DNA of 64,000 bases from REEB95 sp035934235. GTDB taxonomy: Bacteria; Pseudomonadota; Alphaproteobacteria; ATCC43930; CGMCC-115725. The position numbers and the translations under genes were made by a program. The stretch lies in contig DASYYB010000014.1 in assembly GCA_035934235.1 (NCBI GenBank), forward strand, positions 92,089 to 156,088, written 5' to 3'. The notes below the pieces were generated by a model. That model searched no databases. It was not told the origin of the DNA and worked only from the letters and a program-made list of their open reading frames with translations. Within the stretch, counting starts at the first letter, position 1, and the number at the start of each line of letters is the position of its first letter. Below are positions 43,203 to 51,431 of the stretch, piece after piece.

Positions 43203-44597
43203 TTATAGCATGGATTGCCAAAGGCGCGTGAACAGTTCGCGGATACGCTCTCCAAACGGCCGATGCGACCAAGTTGTTGCATCGATCGTTCGCGACTTGG
43301 CTTCGTCGGCCTGAAATTCCGCCTCGAGCTGAGTGGCCGTCGCGCGGCCGAGGACGACGACATCAACCTCGTCGTTGAAGAGCACGCTGCGGTGATCGAA
43401 ATTCGACGAGCCGATCACCGACCACACGCCGTCGATCGCCGCGGTTTTCGAATGCAGGACTTCGTTCTGTATTTCATAGATTTTGACGCCCGCTTCCAAG
43501 AGATCGTCATAGTACGAACGCCCGACATCGAAGGCCGACGGGGAATCGCTTTGGCTCGGCAGCATCAGCCGCACATCGACGCCGCGCCGGGCCGCGCTCT
43601 CGAGATCGTCGAGCTCGTCGTCAGTCGGTACAAAATAGGCGGTGGTCAGCCAAATGCGCTGCTCGGCATTCGTGATCGCCGAAAGAATTGTCGCGTAATA
43701 CGCGGGCACCGGCTGACTGGGGGTGCTGCCGAGCACATGCAGAACTTCGCTGCCCTGGCGCCGTAGCGGCGGAAAGAACGTCGACTGGTCAAGCGGCGGG
43801 CCGCCTTGATCGATCCAGTGCTGGACGAAGAGCTGCTGCAAGGCGACGACGGCTGGGCCTTCGATTTCCAAATCGGTATCGTGCCAGAAAACGCTGGTAT
43901 CGCCGCCGGAACCGACCAGTTCGCTATGCGGGTGCCCTTGGTATCCCGTGTACAGGTTTACGCCGCCGACGAACGCCGTCAGGCCATCGACGATCAGAAT
44001 CTTGCGGTGGTCGCGGTCGTTCGGACGATAGGCGCCGCGCGCATGCAACGGATCAATCGGGTTATATTGAAGAACGAGGCAGCCTGCGGCGCGCAGCGAC
44101 TTTAGGAACTCGGGCGGCGTGTCCATCGAGCCGTAGCTGTCGTACAGGATGTTGACCGCGACGCCCTGTGCCCGTTTCGCGACGAGAAGGGCGCCAAGAT
44201 GCTCGCCGCCGCTTTCGACATCCTCGAAGGTATAGAACTCGAGATTGACGGCGGCCTGCGCGTTGCGGATGGCGTCGAACATCGCGGCAAAGGTCTCGCC
44301 GCCGTCGTGAAGGATGGTGGTGCGATTGCCGGCGATCAGCGGCACACCCGTCACCGCCTGTTCGATCGCGAGATGGCGATCGAGAATGTCGCTGTCCGGT
44401 GATTGGTGCTTCAGCGCATCGAGGATTTCTCGGCTACGCGCCGCACTGAGCGGTCCGTGTGCGCCGATGAGGGTTTGTGGCCCGGAGGAAGGCGACGTGG
44501 CAGTAACGCCGTTGACGTTGGGCACCGCACAAGCGCCGAGGGCCGAAGCCAGCGCGGCGAGCGACACGGCCAAGCATGAAAGCCGCCGTGCGCGCAC
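43203..44597 (-). CDS. Phospholipase D-like lipoprotein (cardiolipin synthase family)
   Basis: 464 residues from a GTG at 44597. A lipoprotein signal ends LGACAV. Two HxK motifs are present: DHRKILIVDGLTAFVGGVNL and VLHSKTAAIDGVWSVIGSSN. This is the ClsB/YbhO-type layout and suggests phosphatidyl transfer or phosphodiester cleavage at the envelope. It follows sodB by 18 bases on the same strand. Confidence 0.82.
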   Translation of the reverse strand: MRARRLSCLAVSLAALASALGACAVPNVNGVTATSPSSGPQTLIGAHGPLSAARSREILDALKHQSPDSDILDRHLAIEQAVTGVPLIAGNRTTILHDGGETFAAMFDAIRNAQAAVNLEFYTFEDVESGGEHLGALLVAKRAQGVAVNILYDSYGSMDTPPEFLKSLRAAGCLVLQYNPIDPLHARGAYRPNDRDHRKILIVDGLTAFVGGVNLYTGYQGHPHSELVGSGGDTSVFWHDTDLEIEGPAVVALQQLFVQHWIDQGGPPLDQSTFFPPLRRQGSEVLHVLGSTPSQPVPAYYATILSAITNAEQRIWLTTAYFVPTDDELDDLESAARRGVDVRLMLPSQSDSPSAFDVGRSYYDDLLEAGVKIYEIQNEVLHSKTAAIDGVWSVIGSSNFDHRSVLFNDEVDVVVLGRATATQLEAEFQADEAKSRTIDATTWSHRPFGERIRELFTRLWQSML

Positions 44598-44615
44598 GCC
44601 GCGCCGCGCTATCGG

Positions 44616-45239
44616 CTATTCGGCGGCGGTGCGCTGAGCGCGCGCCCGTGCCAGGTTCTCTGCGGCGAAGTCCCAATTCACCAGATGATCGATGAAGGCA
44701 TCGATAAAGTCCGGCCGCCGGTTCTGGTAGTCGAGATAGTAGGCGTGCTCCCAGACGTCGTAGGTCAGCAGCGGTTTGCTGCCCTGCGTCAGCGGATTGA
44801 CCGCGTTCGCGGTCTTCGTGACCTTGACCTTGCCGCCATCGAACACCAGCCATGCCCAACCGCTGCCGAATTGCGTTGCGCCCGCCGTCTTGAAGGCCTC
44901 GCGGAATTTATCGTAGGCGCCGAACGATTCATCGATCGCGCGCGCTAGGTCGCCGGTCGGCCGGCCGCCGCCCTTGGGTCGCATCGATTTCCAGAAGAAG
45001 TTGTGATTCCAAATCTGGGCGACGTTGTTGAACAGGCCCGCCTTGGAATCGTCCTTCGCCGTCGCCTGGATCACCTCTTCGAGGGATTTGCCAGCCAACG
45101 GCGTGTCCTGAACCATCTTGTTGGCGTTGTCGACATAGGCCTTGTGATGCTTGCCGTGATGAAATTCGAGCGTGCGCGCCGACATATGCGGCTCGAGCGC
45201 GTTCATCGGATAGGGCAAGGGAGGAAGTTCAAATGCCAT
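44616..45239 (-). CDS. sodB: Superoxide dismutase, Fe type
   Basis: 207 residues, cytoplasmic. Metal ligands are H27 (LEFHHGKHHKAYVDN), H79 (VAQIWNHNFFW), and Asp and His in TYDVWEHAYYLDYQ near residues 163 and 167. GLFNNVAQIWNHNFFW and ATQFGSGWAWLV favour the iron form over Mn. It is divergently oriented from the ferritin-like gene at 45443. The 203 bases between them must hold both promoters, but I see no clear consensus there. Confidence 0.94.
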   Translation of the reverse strand: MAFELPPLPYPMNALEPHMSARTLEFHHGKHHKAYVDNANKMVQDTPLAGKSLEEVIQATAKDDSKAGLFNNVAQIWNHNFFWKSMRPKGGGRPTGDLARAIDESFGAYDKFREAFKTAGATQFGSGWAWLVFDGGKVKVTKTANAVNPLTQGSKPLLTYDVWEHAYYLDYQNRRPDFIDAFIDHLVNWDFAAENLARARAQRTAAE

Positions 45240-45442
45240 TTCAGCCTCGCACTTGTCAGAGTTTGGTCATACAGCGGTGCATACGGTGGCGCACACGCCG
45301 GGGCGGGGCACGCATAGCTGCGGTGCGGGGCCGCCACTTTTCATTTTCACCATAACACGCATATAGTCGAGTGACACCTGTGTGTATCGGGGAGGGAACC
45401 CTTCAGACGTCCCTAGAAGCAAAGGGAAGGGAGAACCCGCTG

Positions 45443-46279
45443 ATGATCAGCCATGCCGTCGATGGCAAAATCGAGTTGCCGTGGTCGATGGATGCGATCC
45501 GCTATGGCGATATCGCACGCGACGCGATCGAGGATGATGCGTTGCTTTTCCAGATCGTCGCGTCGGCCTCGTTCATCGAAATCACCTCGGACCTCTACAC
45601 CGGGAATCTGGTCGAATACTTCCGCGACGATCCCGAGCTAGTCGATTGGCTCGCGCATCATTGGGAACCGGAAGAGCTGCAACATGGTGCGGCGCTCAAG
45701 CGCTATGTCGAGATCGCGTGGCCCGACTTCGACTGGCAGCGCGCCTACGCCGGCTTCTTCGCCGAATACTCGCGCTGCTGCTTACTCGAAAACCTGGCAC
45801 CCACGCGCGCGCTCGAAATGGTGGCGCGCTGTGTCGTCGAGACCGGCACCGCCAGCTTCTATCGCATGTTGGCGGAGGCGACGTCTGAGCCGGTCCTGCG
45901 GCAGATCGCCGGCAACATTGCCGCCGACGAGGTGCGCCACTACAAGAACTTCTTCTATTTCTTCCGCCGCTATCGCGCGGCCGAGCATCCGGGTCGCACC
46001 GCGGTATTGAAGACGCTATGGGATCGCGCGCAGGAAGTCGATGCTGAGGACGCCTACATCGCCTTCAAGCACGTCTTTTGCGTCAGCAATCCCGATGCCG
46101 AATTCCAGCCGGCCGAATATGTGGCCTTCCGCAACGGCGTGCGCCGGCTCGGCCGCGAATATTTTCCCTACGGCATGGCGATGAAAATGTTCCTGAAGCC
46201 GCTTGGCTTGGCGCCCGTCATCGGACGGGTAGTGCTACCGTCGGCGACGGCCGCGTCGCGATATCTGATGCTCCGCTGA
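45443..46279 (+). CDS. Ferritin-like diiron protein (acyl-ACP-desaturase/AurF-like fold)
   Basis: 278 residues from the ATG at 45443 (GGAG upstream); an upstream in-frame GTG at 45371 is less likely. Two diiron half-sites are visible: WEPEELQHGAALKRYVEIAW (E-x-x-H) and, later, RCVVETGTASFYRMLAEA with AADEVRHYKNFFYFFRRY (E and E-x-x-H). The spacing resembles acyl-ACP desaturases, but the protein is shorter. Substrate unknown. The divergent sodB neighbour hints at oxidative stress or iron context. Confidence 0.65.
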   Translation: MISHAVDGKIELPWSMDAIRYGDIARDAIEDDALLFQIVASASFIEITSDLYTGNLVEYFRDDPELVDWLAHHWEPEELQHGAALKRYVEIAWPDFDWQRAYAGFFAEYSRCCLLENLAPTRALEMVARCVVETGTASFYRMLAEATSEPVLRQIAGNIAADEVRHYKNFFYFFRRYRAAEHPGRTAVLKTLWDRAQEVDAEDAYIAFKHVFCVSNPDAEFQPAEYVAFRNGVRRLGREYFPYGMAMKMFLKPLGLAPVIGRVVLPSATAASRYLMLR

Positions 46280-46361
46280 AGGTTGTCCGGCCGGCCCCGG
46301 CGACTGTAGAATCCGCCGAAACGCGCCAAAAAGGCTGGAAACGCTCGGACGGAGGAACACG

Positions 46362-46874
46362 ATGCCTGCCGATGCTGCCGCCCACATCAAGGTCGAGCCG
46401 GCGCTCAAGCTCAAATTCCTCTCGCACGGCACTCTTGAGTCGACCGACCTCGATTTCTCGCGCCGCTTCTACGAAGAATTCCTCGGCCTCGACGTCGTCC
46501 GCACCAGTCCGATCTCGCTCATGATCCGTCTCGGCGGCGACAACACCATCGCGGTCGTCAAATGCAAGACCAAGCAGCCGATGAACCTTCTGGCGCATAA
46601 CGGTCTCGACGTCGAGACCCAGGAAGAGGTCGACGCCGCCTATAAGACCGTGGTCGAGCAGGCCGATCAATGGAAGCTCAAGAAAATCTCCAAGCCGCTG
46701 CTCCAGCATGGCACCTACAGCTTTTATTTCTGGGACTGCGACGATAATTGCTGGGAGATCCTGACCAATCCGAAGGGCGGCTATTCCTGGCTCTTCGGTC
46801 TTGGCGATCTCGAAGGCAAAGGTCACCAGGACAAAAGCTTCTCGCGGCCCGGCGTCAAGATGCCGTCGGCGTAA
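46362..46874 (+). CDS. VOC superfamily (glyoxalase/dioxygenase-like) protein
   Basis: 170 residues with GGAGG upstream. The beta-alpha-beta-beta-beta module begins LKFLSHGTLESTDLDFSRRF and ends FYFWDCDDNCWEILTNPKGG. H27 and the E in NCWEIL are in the positions of VOC metal ligands. A single intact domain with a partial second one fits extradiol-dioxygenase-like members. It precedes the amidohydrolase/aldolase pair on the same strand, so an aromatic degradation role is possible but unproven. Confidence 0.75.
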   Translation: MPADAAAHIKVEPALKLKFLSHGTLESTDLDFSRRFYEEFLGLDVVRTSPISLMIRLGGDNTIAVVKCKTKQPMNLLAHNGLDVETQEEVDAAYKTVVEQADQWKLKKISKPLLQHGTYSFYFWDCDDNCWEILTNPKGGYSWLFGLGDLEGKGHQDKSFSRPGVKMPSA

Positions 46875-46980
46875 TCCCGCCTAGGCGCGGCGCTTGAACG
46901 CGACGCCGGCGGCGAACGGCTATGGACAAGCGCCGACCGCCGCCGGAATAGTAACGCGCACGGGGAGGTGCCGGCTCGCG

Positions 46981-48000
46981 ATGAAGAAACTCGACATATT
47001 CCCGCACATCTTTCCCAAGCGCTATTTCGACAAGATGGTCGAGATCGTTCCCAACAAGGACGCGATCCGCCGCTGGACGAACATTCCGGTGCTGTACGAC
47101 CTGGAAAAGCGCCTCGCGATGATGGACGAGTTCGAGCAGTACCAGCAGGTTCTGACGCTGTCGATGCCGGCGATCGAATACGTCGCGCCGCCCGATCAAT
47201 CGCCCGCGCTGGCGCGCCTCGCCAACGACGGCATGCACGAGATCTGCGCGCGGCATCCGGACCGGTTTCCCGCCTGGGTGGCGTCGGTACCGATGAACAA
47301 CATCAAGGCGACGCTCGACGAGATCGGTCATGCCGTCGAAAAACTGGGCGCCAAGGGCATCCAGATCTTCACCAACGTGAACGGCCGGCCGCTGGACGAT
47401 CCGGAGTTCGCGCCGATCTTCGAAAAGATGCATTCCTACGATTTGCCGATTTGGATGCATCCGACGCGCGGCCAGAAATTCGCCGATTACCCGACGGAGA
47501 AAAGCTCGCGTTTCGACATCTGGTGGGTTTTCGGCTGGCCCTACGAGACGTCGGCGGCGATGGCGCGCATGGTGTTCTCGAGTTTCTTCGATCGCTGGCC
47601 GAAATTGAAGATCATCACCCATCACATGGGCGCGATGGTGCCGTTTCTCGAGGCGCGCGTCGGTCTCGGCCTCGATCAACTCGGCTCGCGCGAAGGCGCA
47701 GAAGAAGGCTATCGCAAGATCGTCGCCGACATGAAGGCCAAGGGCAAACGGCCGGTCGATTATTTCCGGCAGTTCTATGCCGACACGTCCATCAACGGCT
47801 CGCGCGCCGGCATGGAATGCGGCTTGAGCTTCTTCGGCATCGACCATTGCCTGTTCGGCACCGACTGTCCGTTCGATCCCGAAGGCGGGCCGCTTTTTAT
47901 CCGTGAGATCGTCAAGGCCATCGACGCGATGAAGCTGTCGGCCGCCGATCGCGAGAAGATGTATTCGGGCAACGCGCGGCGCCTGCTGCGGCTCGCCTGA
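46981..48000 (+). CDS. Amidohydrolase family protein (ACMSD-like)
   Basis: 339 residues from the ATG at 46981 (GGGGAGG 12 bases upstream). DIFPHIFPKRYFDKM replaces the usual HxH metal pair with a single visible His (FPHIFP). LPIWMHPTRGQKFADYPTEK, LKIITHHMGAMVPFLEAR and CLFGTDCPFDPEGGP carry the later histidines and the catalytic Asp of 2-amino-3-carboxymuconate-semialdehyde decarboxylase-like enzymes. Probably a non-oxidative decarboxylase or hydrolase. The next gene starts two bases after its stop. Confidence 0.8.
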   Translation: MKKLDIFPHIFPKRYFDKMVEIVPNKDAIRRWTNIPVLYDLEKRLAMMDEFEQYQQVLTLSMPAIEYVAPPDQSPALARLANDGMHEICARHPDRFPAWVASVPMNNIKATLDEIGHAVEKLGAKGIQIFTNVNGRPLDDPEFAPIFEKMHSYDLPIWMHPTRGQKFADYPTEKSSRFDIWWVFGWPYETSAAMARMVFSSFFDRWPKLKIITHHMGAMVPFLEARVGLGLDQLGSREGAEEGYRKIVADMKAKGKRPVDYFRQFYADTSINGSRAGMECGLSFFGIDHCLFGTDCPFDPEGGPLFIREIVKAIDAMKLSAADREKMYSGNARRLLRLA

Positions 48001-48002
48001 CC

Positions 48003-48764
48003 ATGGCGTCCGTGGGTCACACGATGAAATCCACGCGGCTGCCGCCGGCCGACCGCGATCTCGTCGACACGCTGGTGATCGCCAACCGTGTGCTGTTCGA
48101 TCACGACGTGGTCGACGCCTTCGGCCATGTCAGCGTGCGCCACGACCGCGACCCGACGAAGTTCCTGATGGCACGGCATCTTGCACCCGGTTTGGTGACG
48201 GCCCGGGATATTGTCACCTTCGATCTCGACGCCAACGCGGTGGCCAATCCGGCCAAGCGCTATTACAGCGAGCGCTTCATCCACAGCGAGATCTACAAGC
48301 GCCGGCCGGATGTGGCCGCGGTGGTGCATTGCCATGCGCCGCCGTTGATTCCGTTCGGCGCCACGCGCACCCCGCTAAAGCCGGTCTATCATATGAGCGC
48401 CTATCTCGGCGTCGGCACGCCGGTCTTCGACATCCGCGAGGCGGCCGGCATGACCGACATGTTGATCCGCACGCCGGCGCTCGGCGCCGCGCTGGCTGAA
48501 ACGCTGGCCGACAAGCCGCTGGTGCTGATGCGCGGCCACGGCGCGACCATCGTCGGCGGCGGGATTCCGCAAGCCGTCTATCGCGCGATCTATGCTCGGT
48601 TCAACGCGACGTTGCAGATGGACGCGCTCCGGCTGGGTGCGCCGATCTATCTTGCGCGCGAAGAGGCCGCGAAGGCGGCCGCCTCGATCGACGGCTCGCT
48701 CGAGCGCGCGTGGAACCTGTGGGCCAACACGACGCGGGCGAAAATGAAAGGCCGCCGGACGTAA
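48003..48764 (+). CDS. Class II aldolase/adducin family protein
   Basis: 253 residues. DAFGHVSVRHDRDPTKFLMA, the Zn-binding VAAVVHCHAPPLIPFG (HxH) and LMRGHGATIVGGGIPQAV are class II aldolase motifs. Such enzymes act as aldolases or as decarboxylases/epimerases. It is coupled to the preceding amidohydrolase, so both may handle one carboxylic substrate. ATG at 48024 is an alternative start. Confidence 0.85.
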   Translation: MASVGHTMKSTRLPPADRDLVDTLVIANRVLFDHDVVDAFGHVSVRHDRDPTKFLMARHLAPGLVTARDIVTFDLDANAVANPAKRYYSERFIHSEIYKRRPDVAAVVHCHAPPLIPFGATRTPLKPVYHMSAYLGVGTPVFDIREAAGMTDMLIRTPALGAALAETLADKPLVLMRGHGATIVGGGIPQAVYRAIYARFNATLQMDALRLGAPIYLAREEAAKAAASIDGSLERAWNLWANTTRAKMKGRRT

Positions 48765-48785
48765 CGCGTGCCCGACGGCGGCGCG

Positions 48786-49088
48786 TCAGTCGCCTTCCTG
48801 CATCACCTGACCGGCGGGCGACAGCACGATATAGACTTCGCTGCCGTTCTTCATCGCGCTGCCGTGCCAGTAATTATCGCAGCCTTTGCGCAGGTCTTTG
48901 ACCTGGGTATAGCCGGCAGCTTCCATCTTCCTTTTGGCCTGCGGCAGCGTCGAGTTGTCGAGCTTGTCCTCGGGCGCGCAGTTGTTGCGCATCTGCGTCT
49001 GTGCTGCTGCCGGCAGGATAGCCGGCGCGGTGGCGAGCAAAGCGGCGCCGGCGGCCAGAACGATAAAGCGGTGCTTGAGGGTCATCAT
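48786..49088 (-). CDS. Small secreted PepSY-like protein
   Basis: 100 residues from the ATG at 49088 with AAAGG upstream. Signal peptide KHRFIVLAAGAALLATAPAI, cleavage near AAA-QTQ. The mature 70 residues contain two cysteines (NNCAPED, RKGCDNYW), which may form a disulfide, and the pattern LPQAKRKMEAAGYTQVKDLR of PepSY-like modules. Function unknown. Compare the other secreted PepSY-like protein at 13489. Confidence 0.6.
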   Translation of the reverse strand: MMTLKHRFIVLAAGAALLATAPAILPAAAQTQMRNNCAPEDKLDNSTLPQAKRKMEAAGYTQVKDLRKGCDNYWHGSAMKNGSEVYIVLSPAGQVMQEGD

Positions 49089-49214
49089 ATGGGCCTTTCG
49101 TAATATGAGGGAAAGCCGAATTAGGACGACGAATTGCGGCAGGATTCGGGAAGGAATTCTAGTGGCATGGCGTGGCGGAATTACGCGGCGCGCGCCGGGC
49201 GGCGGATCGTATGA

Positions 49215-49310
49215 CGCGCGAACCCCGCCAGGGAGCCTGCGGCCGCAGGGACGATAGCGGGGTTCATTGGGTGGCTCGAAGCTCACCGCCCGACCACGAG
49301 ATCGGGCTTT
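49215..49310 (+). ncRNA. Putative structured RNA with consecutive hairpins (strand uncertain)
   Basis: Inside a 408-base stretch without a gene (49089-49496). First hairpin: GAACCCCGC (49220-49228) pairs with GCGGGGTTC (49257-49265) and encloses the palindrome CCTGCGGCCGCAGG (49236-49249). Second: GGTGGCT (49270-49276) with AGC-T-CACC (49280-49287). Third: GCCCGA (49288-49293) with TCGGGC (49302-49307), followed by TTT on the plus strand. The third could be a weak terminator. The minus strand folds equally well. I do not recognise a known family with confidence. Confidence 0.35.
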
Positions 49311-49496
49311 CATCTAGGCGCTGATCTAACTGATCAGGTGGAGTCATGCGGTTTGGGCACCCTCCATCATGGTTGCGCCACCTTAAAAGCTAATCCTCCT
49401 GGCGCCGGCGTCAATGGTCGAAACATGCAATCGTCGGCAATATTCTGTCCGCTTTGCTGCGGAATGCCCACTGCGAGCGGCCGGACGCGACCGGTT

Positions 49497-50372
49497 TCAG
49501 CGCACTAAATCGCCGCCGAGGAAGCGCGACGGATCGTTCTCGGGCGGTACCGTGCGGACGATCTGAGTCGGCTTGAAGTCGTCGCCGAGCGCGTCGAGCG
49601 CGCGTTTGACGCCCTCGACGATGGCGCGTTCGACCGCACCGACGTCGTATGCCGTCGTCCACGCCATCAGACTCAGCACCAGGGCGCCGCCGGCGAAACC
49701 CGCCAGAAAGGTTTGCGGCGCCGGCGCCGACATCACGCCCGGAATCTTGGCTGCAACCTCGATCAATGTTCGCCGCGCACGCTCAAGCTCGGCTGTCGCG
49801 GGCAGGCCGACGTCCACGCTCAACAGCCGGCCGCCGTTGCGCGTGTCGTTCTTGAGCGGCATGTTCCAGATCGCCGAATTGGGCATGAACAGGAACAGAC
49901 CGTCGAAGGTGCGCAGGCGGCAATTGAACAGGCCGATTTCCTCGACCGTGCCGCTCTGGCTGCCGACCTCGATGTAATCGCCGATACGGAACGGCCTGAG
50001 CCACAGCAGCATGATGCCTGCGGCGATGTTCGACAGCGTGCCTTGCAGCGCCAAGCCGACGGCGAGGCCGGCGGCGCCGACCACGGCGAGCAGCGAGGCG
50101 GTCTGGATGCCGAGCTGACTCAGTGCCACGATCACCGTCAGAATGACGATGGCGTAACGCACCGCCGCGCCGAGGATCGGCTTCAGCATCGGATCGATGT
50201 GGCCGACACCGCCAAGCAGCCGGCGTAACGCGCGCTCGATCCAGCCGGCGACGATGAAGCCCGCGACGAGGACCGCCAGCGAAGCGAGCACCCTCGGCAT
50301 GAAGGTCTCGGCCCATTGCCAGATTACGTCGGCCATGTGAGTCAGGTGTTGTAGAGTGACGTCGTTCGACAT
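49497..50372 (-). CDS. MscS-family mechanosensitive ion channel
   Basis: 291 residues. Three membrane helices are followed by the pore helix SLLAVVGAAGLAVGLALQGT, LSNIAAGIMLLWLRPFRIGD (Gly/Ala-rich packing as in MscS TM3) and the beta domain YIEVGSQSGTVEEIGLFNCR with FLFMPNSAIWNMPLKN. It opens under hypo-osmotic shock to release solutes. The large trehalose capacity in this window makes such a safety valve sensible. It lies 45 bases from cydB, same strand, with no cydX-like gene in between. Confidence 0.9.
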   Translation of the reverse strand: MSNDVTLQHLTHMADVIWQWAETFMPRVLASLAVLVAGFIVAGWIERALRRLLGGVGHIDPMLKPILGAAVRYAIVILTVIVALSQLGIQTASLLAVVGAAGLAVGLALQGTLSNIAAGIMLLWLRPFRIGDYIEVGSQSGTVEEIGLFNCRLRTFDGLFLFMPNSAIWNMPLKNDTRNGGRLLSVDVGLPATAELERARRTLIEVAAKIPGVMSAPAPQTFLAGFAGGALVLSLMAWTTAYDVGAVERAIVEGVKRALDALGDDFKPTQIVRTVPPENDPSRFLGGDLVR

Positions 50373-50417
50373 GGTGCGCGGCGATCATGCCGAGCGCGGC
50401 CGCGATGTCAACGGCGC

Positions 50418-51431
50418 TCAGTGATAGCCGATATCGGCGCGCACCTTGCCGCGGAACACCCAATACGACCAGCCGGTGTACATGAGGATGACCGGCAGCA
50501 GGAACAGCGTGCCGACCAATAGGAAGGCCTGCGTGCTGGGCGCCGACGCGGCCTGCCAGAGCGTGAATTTGTACGGCACGATCATCGGCCACAGGCTGAT
50601 GGTGATGCCGAAATAGGACATGAGAAAGAGCCCGATCGCGCCGATGAACGGCGCCGCCTCGGAGCGATTGTTGAGCGATCGCCATTCCCACAGCGCCAAC
50701 AGAGCAGTGACGATTGGCACCGGCGACAGGAATCCGATATTGGGCCAGGCGAACCAACGGTGAGCGATATACGGTTCGGCCAACGGCGTCCACAAGCTGA
50801 CCACGACGATGGCGACGAGCACGCCGATAAAACAGTAACGGCCAAGCCGGCGCGCCCAATTTTGTAGATCGCCTTCGGTCTTCATCACCAGCCAGCCGGC
50901 GCCGACCAGACCGTAGCCGAAAACCAACGCCAGCCCACAGAACAGCGAGAACGGAGTGAAACAGTCGAACGCGCTGCCGCTGAATTGGCGGCCGTCGACT
51001 TGGAATCCCTGGATAAACGCGCCGAGCACGATGCCTTGAGCGAAAGTCGCGAGCGCCGAGCCGTAGCAGAAGGCGTGATCCCAAAAGGTGCGGTGCTCGA
51101 CGTCGCGGTAATGGAACTCGAACGCGACACCGCGAAAAACGAGGGCCAACAACATCACCAGGATCGGGAAATAGACGGCTGGCAGAATGACGGCGAAAGC
51201 CAGCGGAAACGCCGCCAAAAGACCGACGCCGCCGAGCACCAGCCAAGTCTCGTTGCCGTCCCAGACCGGTGCGATCGAATTCATGACCAGGTTGCGCGCG
51301 GTGCGATCGGGCGCGAAGCCATAGAGAATGCCGACGCCGAGATCGAAGCCGTCGAACAGCACGTAATAAAAGACGCCGAAACCGAGAATAACGGTCCACA
51401 GCGGTACGAAATCGAACGGTAGCACGGTCAT
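50418..51431 (-). CDS. cydB: Cytochrome bd-type (CIO-like) quinol oxidase subunit II
   Basis: 337 residues from the ATG at 51431 (ATGA overlap with cydA). The family start is PLWTVILGFGVFYYVLFDGF, then LVMNSIAPVWDGNETWLVLG and RGVAFEFHYRD. About eight membrane helices follow, ending with GWSYWVFRGKV. It pairs with CydA to reduce O2 with electrons from quinol. No cydX/cioC small subunit is visible after the stop. Confidence 0.93.
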   Translation of the reverse strand: MTVLPFDFVPLWTVILGFGVFYYVLFDGFDLGVGILYGFAPDRTARNLVMNSIAPVWDGNETWLVLGGVGLLAAFPLAFAVILPAVYFPILVMLLALVFRGVAFEFHYRDVEHRTFWDHAFCYGSALATFAQGIVLGAFIQGFQVDGRQFSGSAFDCFTPFSLFCGLALVFGYGLVGAGWLVMKTEGDLQNWARRLGRYCFIGVLVAIVVVSLWTPLAEPYIAHRWFAWPNIGFLSPVPIVTALLALWEWRSLNNRSEAAPFIGAIGLFLMSYFGITISLWPMIVPYKFTLWQAASAPSTQAFLLVGTLFLLPVILMYTGWSYWVFRGKVRADIGYH

